Source: Ilyonectria destructans (lineage: Eukaryota > Ascomycota > Sordariomycetes > Hypocreales > Nectriaceae). Taken from it: a DNA stretch of 64,000 nucleotides. Positions 59,391-64,000 of this stretch are shown here, piece by piece (position 1 is the stretch's first letter; every line of letters begins with the position of its first letter). The stretch spans positions 2,542,001-2,606,000 of the forward strand of contig JAHEWK010000008.1 of assembly GCA_020740775.1 (NCBI GenBank), written 5' to 3'. The translations under genes and the position numbers were made by a program. A model generated the notes under the pieces. That model was not told the origin of the DNA, made no database searches, and saw nothing but the letters and a program-made list of their open reading frames with translations.

Positions 59391-59456
59391 TGACTTTTTG
59401 ACTTCTGGACTCGGGATGAGTCGTTGACTTCTGGACTTCAGCAGATTTCTGAAGTG

Positions 59457-59468
59457 ATCTTGAAAGTA
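59457..59468 (-). promoter_or_regulatory. primer-binding site of Ty3 element 2 (self-priming type)
   Basis: TACTTTCAAGAT directly after the 5' LTR, reverse complement of the LTR segment at 59519-59530. Confidence 0.8.
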
Positions 59469-59684
59469 TGTGAAAGGCCTCTAGTGAGTTGATTCAACTA
59501 ACTAGTCCCTATGCTGTTTACTTTCAAGATGAAGAAAGGAAAGAATCTAAATACAAACTGGGTGCGTGAAGACGCGTTATATCTTCTTTAATATAGAAGA
59601 TTCGAGAATCAACTCGATGGCGCTGTGGAGAAGAATTCGGGCTTGGCGGCAGAGCCGCCAGCCAAGTGGGCCTGACCCGTTACA
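59469..59684 (-). repeat. 5' LTR of Ty3 element 2 (216 bp)
   Basis: Same as the other LTRs. It contains the terminal stem-loop, the TATA-like element and the putative transcript start at about 59530. Confidence 0.93.
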
Positions 59685-60180
59685 GATTTCAACACGGCGG
59701 CCGATCAAGTCAAAGAAAACTCTCGACAAGCTGAGCGCCTTGTCCGCTTTTGTTGCTTGGTGTGAATGAGAAAAAGGTCACCATTCACAACCCCGGCTGA
59801 GGTGAACAAATTCCTTGATCAGATGCTTCAGCTTCTGTGCCGGAGAACCGAGCCGTCAGTTTGAATAGTATCTTCGGAAAGGCACACCCTTGGATCACGC
59901 CCCGCTGCGAAGTCCTGAGCAGGGTCGTCAGGCCTCCCAACTATATACAAAATGCGTTCGAGGAAATCTGGCCTCAGATCACAGTTAAGTCAACCGACCG
60001 TCCCTGGATGGCGTCAGTCATACAAGCGGGACAGCGGAATGGTCACGATCGGGCAATATGTTGAGTACGTGGATCGCCCTGGGCCGAGCAGCAGACGAGG
60101 TCAACAAGAGGATCATGACTGGTGAGGAAGCCGCTAGCATCTGCTATTGGGATGATGCGCCTATCTCGTATCATCCTTGC
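59685..60180 (+). pseudogene. unidentified ORF, right part (split by Ty3 element 2)
   Basis: Skipping the Ty3 insert, the second frame of the left part continues here for about 26 codons (ADQVKENSRQAERLVRFCCL) to a TGA at 59763-59765, beyond which the same frame goes on (FTTPAEVNKFLDQMLQLL). A further piece in another frame, IFGKAHPWITPRCEVLSRVV...RPWMASVIQAG, follows. The TGA may have been TGG (a RIP-type change). It was already decaying. No family recognised. Confidence 0.4.
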
Positions 60181-61964
60181 TAACTACGTGGTGTAAGAAC
60201 ACCTTGCTCTGAGCTGCAGATGCATAGCACTTCCGGCCTCCAAGCGTGCAATGGTTGTTAACGAAGATTAACCCGTTCAACTACAGACAACCGCCCGGCC
60301 ATCCAAACACTAGCCAATATAATGATTGAAAAAGTCTTAAAACTGGACAAGAAAAAGTGCGCAAAGCGAATCGACCCGGATACTCGATACAACATCACTC
60401 AAAAGATCATGGTTCTCGACGACTCCTTCAAATATGAGCATGGCTTAACATTCGTTGATCAGTATTCTGCACGTCGAATATTCCCGCCTCTACAATCACC
60501 TCACCCTAGTATACTAAGTGTTGAGGTTATCTCCCCATTTACCCTACTATCTTCAGGTCAAGCCTGGGTTCATGGTCCTGATAATATTGTTTTTACAGCA
60601 GCAGCACTGAATCTATTCAAGCACATTTAACTCCCTATTTTCCTAACTAAGCCTTCAAAATACTATCGGCAATATATCAGTCCGCAGCCATAAGTTCGAT
60701 CCGGCCAATCCCAGGAGACCAAGGATCTTTGGGGAATTCAGAATCAACTAATAGCAGACTGTCGGCGTCTCGCAGCTATTTGAAGACAGGTGCCTCGTCG
60801 AAGATCTCACATGCGACTTCAGATCAGTCCTCAACAACTTGAATACTTCAAGGAAGGATGGTTATCTTGGAAGCTGTTGCTATCTAAGTGCCTGGTTTTC
60901 TTATAAAATTAAACCTAATAAATAAACTAAATAACTATTATTATAAGGGATAAATACTAAACATTAGTCTTTAGAAATTTTCCTTGTTAGCTTTATTAGG
61001 ATAATAGATAATTATTGATAGGGTTACGATATATGGTTGTGAGTGCAAATAGAAATGCTCATCTAGAAAGCTATACCCAGACAGCCAGAAAGCCCCCAAG
61101 TGCTATACCGTACTTCAGCAGTATCAAGTGTGGAGACAAACAACTCCGCCCTAATTGAGATAACCAACAGTCCCATATCGTCCTGGATGTTAAGGCGATC
61201 GAGCAGTGGACCAGCGTCTATCTTCACCGCGGAAATAACTGCCATTCGGCCGGGAGATCGCAGAGCAGGACCCACAAATCGGGCCGCCTCCGACACCCGC
61301 CGTCATCGTCATCTGTTGAAGACTGACCCTAAACCCCCATGAGGTAGAAACTAAGAGATATTTTATTCCTGCATTCCAATCATTAGACGTGACAGCGTCA
61401 ATATTTAGGCGGAACTTGCTATACTAGTTCAACCAAAATAAGCCAAAGGAGTTCACGCGGAATCCCACGCAGAGCAACGCTCTGCTGTCTCAATAAAGTG
61501 CTGTGAGTTAGCTGTAAGTGAACAGAAGCCCTCAATGGTCCACATCAGTGGCTCCCCAGGCAGTCTTACACCGATTCACAGAACTTAGATCCAATATATC
61601 CGGCGTTGGTTAGCCGTTATTGTATCTTGCCTCTTTCACACCATAATTGTCTAGGCACACTGAAACCCTTTGCCACGCCTCGATATCTTCTTAGCTCCAG
61701 ATAGTAAGTTCTTATGGATTCGGCTCTAGTATAGGGTGAAAATTGGTGTAAGAACTCGAGGAACTAGCCAAATGGTGTCAACCCTACTAGTGTCGGTTGG
61801 CGTAGATGGGGCGGCGTGGAGTGCCAGCGTGTGTCCTTTGTGCATAACTTGTTCTGCAAGAATTTCCCAAACCAGCTGTACCGTTCACCTCTTTGTTTCC
61901 CTGCCATAATTTGAATATCTGTATCAATTATACTGATGAGCCATTTAAATTTAATAGCCTACAC
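60181..61964. other. intergenic, partly AT-rich
   Basis: A 102-residue frame at 60322-60630 (MIEKVLKLDKKKCAKRIDPD and on) has no known motif and may belong to the decayed ORF above. About 60900-61020 is strongly AT-rich. Nothing else was supported. Confidence 0.45.
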
Positions 61965-64000
61965 TCAGCTCACATAGTTTCTACTCTCCCATTCTTCTAG
62001 AGCGGAAATTGCAAACTGCGTGTCTGGGTGATTCAAACCCAACTTTGTCTGCATGATGTGAATGCACTCGCGCATCAAGTTCGCAGCTTCTGAAAATCTT
62101 TCCAGACTTTGCCATGTGTGTGCGAGATGAGACATGCTTTTCAGTGTATCGGGATGATCTGCCCCAAACTTGACCTTAAAAGTCTCCATCACGTACACTT
62201 CAAGCTTCTCTGCCTCCTCCAATCGGCCCTGGCCCCGGTAAATAACTCCAAGATTGCCCATGCTTGTCAACGTGTCTGGATGATCTGCCCCAAGCTTTAG
62301 CTTACTAGTCTCTATCACATATACTTGAAGTCTCTCTGCCTCCTCCAATCGGCCCTGGTTCTGGAATGTTATAGCTAGGTTATCCATACTTGTCAGTGTC
62401 ATAGGGTGATCTGCCCCAAGCTTTAGCTTGCGAATCTCCATCACATATACTTGAAGTTTCTCTGCCTCCTCCAATCGGCCCTGGTTCCAGAATGTTATAG
62501 CTAGGTTATTCATACTTGTCAGTGTAATTAGATGATCTGCCCCAAGCTTTAGCTTGTGAGTCTCCATCAAATACACTTGAAGTTTCTCTGCCTCCTCCCA
62601 TCGGCCCTGGTCACAAAACGTTACAGCTAGGTTATTCATACTTATCAGTGTAATAGGATGATCTGCTCCAAGCTTTAACTTTTGAATCTCCATCACTTGC
62701 ACGTCAAGTTTCTCTGCCTCCTCCCATCGACCCTGCTTCCAAATCGTTGACGCTAGGTTACCTATACTTGTCAGTGTATTGGGATGGTCCTCTCCCCAGA
62801 TCTCTTTTTTTATCTCTACTGCCTCGATGTTGAGCTTTTCTGCATCACTCCATTGGCCCCCAAAGGAAAAATATCCAGCTATACAATCGAGAAGTGTTGC
62901 TTTTGCATCAGCATCATCTCTCGATCCAAATCCGCCCAATCGTAGCACGGAATTTGCATGTGATAGAAATGCAGCACATTCTGTTTGGGTTTCAAATTTG
63001 TTGCCATAGGGATACATATGCGATACTGTCTGGAGTGCTTCGCTCCTGAATCGATTGATCGTGCCCCTGCCGTTAAGCCACTTGCGTGTCACTAACTGCA
63101 CAAGGCGATGCATGTCGAAGTTGCCGCTTTTGTCCTCGGTCAAGAACGAGAAAGCCTTGAGGATACCTAACGCTTCTGTAAGTTCCATGTCGCTCCGCGG
63201 GCCCCCATTCTCTTCTTGCTGGCTGTAATAGGATATAAACCGCGCTGGGATATCCTGACGATCGAGAAAGCACATGAAGGAGAGGAGCTCGCTGGCAAAG
63301 GTGCTTTGCTGCTCGATCTGCTGAAACGAAAGAATCCATGTTTGGGCCACCGGCTGAAGTGCGTCAGAATCTCGCCCTATCGTCTCGAACTCCTTGCTGA
63401 GCAGGTCGATAGTGTTCGTTTCACTGCCATCCAAAAGTTGAAGGTATTTGACAACTGTGATACTGGTCTCCTGGATGTAAGCTGCCCCCTGGGCGAGGGA
63501 GAGGGGCAAATGCTCCAACCGATCTGCCAGCATCAATAAGTCATCAGAGGTCGCGCTGGTGTCTGATAACTTGGCACGAAGCAGGTGCTCCGACTCGTCC
63601 TTGTCCATACAGAGCACTTCAATCGGCCGTTGTCCTTTTGTCAGCCTGACTCCCACCTGCTTGTTCCTCGTTGTGATAAGAATAGCACCATGGGCGCATT
63701 CGGGCAAGTAGCGTGCGAGGTTCTCCTTGTTGTTCGGTTCGTTGGTTGTAGCGGTGCCCGCTGATTGACTAGAGAATAGCCGCGCATCATCTGCATTGTC
63801 GATAACCATCAACCACTGTCCGTGGTTCTTCTTCTCCAGCCAGCTTTTTACCAACATCAAGACGTCGGCTTTTGGGTCGTTGTGGCCAGGTATATGGCAT
63901 TCTTTCGCAATAGACGCATACGCCTGGCGGAAGCGTTCAGCATTGCTCGCATGAACCCAGAAAACGGACGTCTGAGGACATGTCTCTTGCAGCCAGAATA
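61965..64000 (-). CDS. NB-ARC-TPR NLR-like receptor (5' end outside window)
   Basis: The frame is open from the right edge (about residue 1 of the visible part at 63998) to TAG 61965-61967, about 677 residues. The visible N-terminal part belongs to a STAND NTPase: VFWVHASNAERFRQAY, the Walker-B-like WLMVIDNADD, ILITTRNKQVG (sensor region) and LEHLPLSLAQGAAYIQ (GLPLA-like). The P-loop and any effector domain lie outside. The C-terminal third is a row of 42-residue TPR units (GADHP-TLTSM-NLA, GRLEEAEKL) with almost uniform sequence. Fungal NLRs of this type act in non-self recognition and regulated cell death. Its recognition surface is probably the TPR row. Confidence 0.88.
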   Translation of the reverse strand, partial: FWLQETCPQTSVFWVHASNAERFRQAYASIAKECHIPGHNDPKADVLMLVKSWLEKKNHGQWLMVIDNADDARLFSSQSAGTATTNEPNNKENLARYLPECAHGAILITTRNKQVGVRLTKGQRPIEVLCMDKDESEHLLRAKLSDTSATSDDLLMLADRLEHLPLSLAQGAAYIQETSITVVKYLQLLDGSETNTIDLLSKEFETIGRDSDALQPVAQTWILSFQQIEQQSTFASELLSFMCFLDRQDIPARFISYYSQQEENGGPRSDMELTEALGILKAFSFLTEDKSGNFDMHRLVQLVTRKWLNGRGTINRFRSEALQTVSHMYPYGNKFETQTECAAFLSHANSVLRLGGFGSRDDADAKATLLDCIAGYFSFGGQWSDAEKLNIEAVEIKKEIWGEDHPNTLTSIGNLASTIWKQGRWEEAEKLDVQVMEIQKLKLGADHPITLISMNNLAVTFCDQGRWEEAEKLQVYLMETHKLKLGADHLITLTSMNNLAITFWNQGRLEEAEKLQVYVMEIRKLKLGADHPMTLTSMDNLAITFQNQGRLEEAERLQVYVIETSKLKLGADHPDTLTSMGNLGVIYRGQGRLEEAEKLEVYVMETFKVKFGADHPDTLKSMSHLAHTWQSLERFSEAANLMRECIHIMQTKLGLNHPDTQFAISALEEWESRNYVS
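62156..62911. repeat. 126-bp tandem repeats encoding TPR units
   Basis: Near-identical blocks recur every 126 bp with landmarks at 62156, 62282, 62408, 62534, 62660 and 62786; the four inner ones are the most alike. They encode the 42-residue TPR units of the receptor on the minus strand. Confidence 0.9.

Larger units (their letters stand above)
54071..59684 (-). mobile_element. Ty3/gypsy chromovirus element 2, nearly complete
   Basis: 5614 bp bounded by 216-bp LTRs and a perfect 5-bp target duplication (GATTT at 54066-54070 and 59685-59689). Same organisation as element 1 but without its 801-bp loss: gag, in-frame UAG, protease-RT-RNase H, then integrase-chromodomain in the -1 frame, overlapping by ATGA. 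LTRs look identical to each other and to those of element 1, which points to very recent transposition and no RIP on either copy. Confidence 0.95.

Overview
The window looks like nuclear DNA of a filamentous ascomycete (Pezizomycotina, perhaps Sordariomycetes; the genus cannot be read off). The signs are genes split by 45-160 nt GT-AG introns, two Zn2Cys6 regulators, a Rhodopsin/PTH11-type membrane protein, fungal MFS permeases, a GH38 mannosidase, an NB-ARC-TPR immune-type receptor and two Ty3/gypsy chromovirus elements. All coding assignments come from reading translations by eye; no database search was run.

Layout. 1-16 kb: a membrane-protein end, an F-box-like gene, two small secreted proteins, a Zn2Cys6 regulator, an intact proline dehydrogenase, and three decayed enzyme genes (MDR-type reductase, fructosyl-amine-oxidase-like protein, P5C dehydrogenase). 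17.9-22.8 kb: Ty3 element 1, carrying an 801-bp deletion. 23.7-29.9 kb: a hypothetical gene, a Zn2Cys6 regulator divergent from an NAD(P)-binding protein, and a bZIP factor. 29.9-36.7 kb: gene-poor DNA with a 17-bp minisatellite, two copies of an 81-bp mobile element each bounded by a perfect 5-bp target-site duplication, and a second copy of a dispersed 145-bp repeat. 36.7-48.5 kb: Rhodopsin-domain protein, cupin, GH38 alpha-mannosidase divergent from a sugar permease, a tannase fragment and an SDR with one frameshift. 50.5-53.2 kb: a Dal5-type permease and a dead P450. 53.4-59.7 kb: an LTR-like repeat and an unidentified decayed ORF that Ty3 element 2 (5614 bp) has split. 62-64 kb: an NB-ARC-TPR receptor running off the right edge.

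The two Ty3 copies are the best-resolved system. They have four LTRs of 216 bp that look identical, 5-bp target duplications (AATCT, GATTT), a 12-nt primer site that is the exact reverse complement of a segment inside the LTR (Tf1-like self-priming), gag and pol in one frame separated by a single UAG, and in the longer copy an ATGA overlap between the RT/RNase H and integrase-chromodomain frames. The polypurine tract also encodes the last glycines of integrase.

Functional links: proline dehydrogenase (intact) sits beside P5C dehydrogenase (dead), leaving half of a proline-catabolism pair at this locus. The mannosidase and sugar permease share a 1.3-kb intergenic region and probably form a sugar-use pair. 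The many dead metabolic genes and the transposons suggest an accessory or subtelomere-like region; that is inference.
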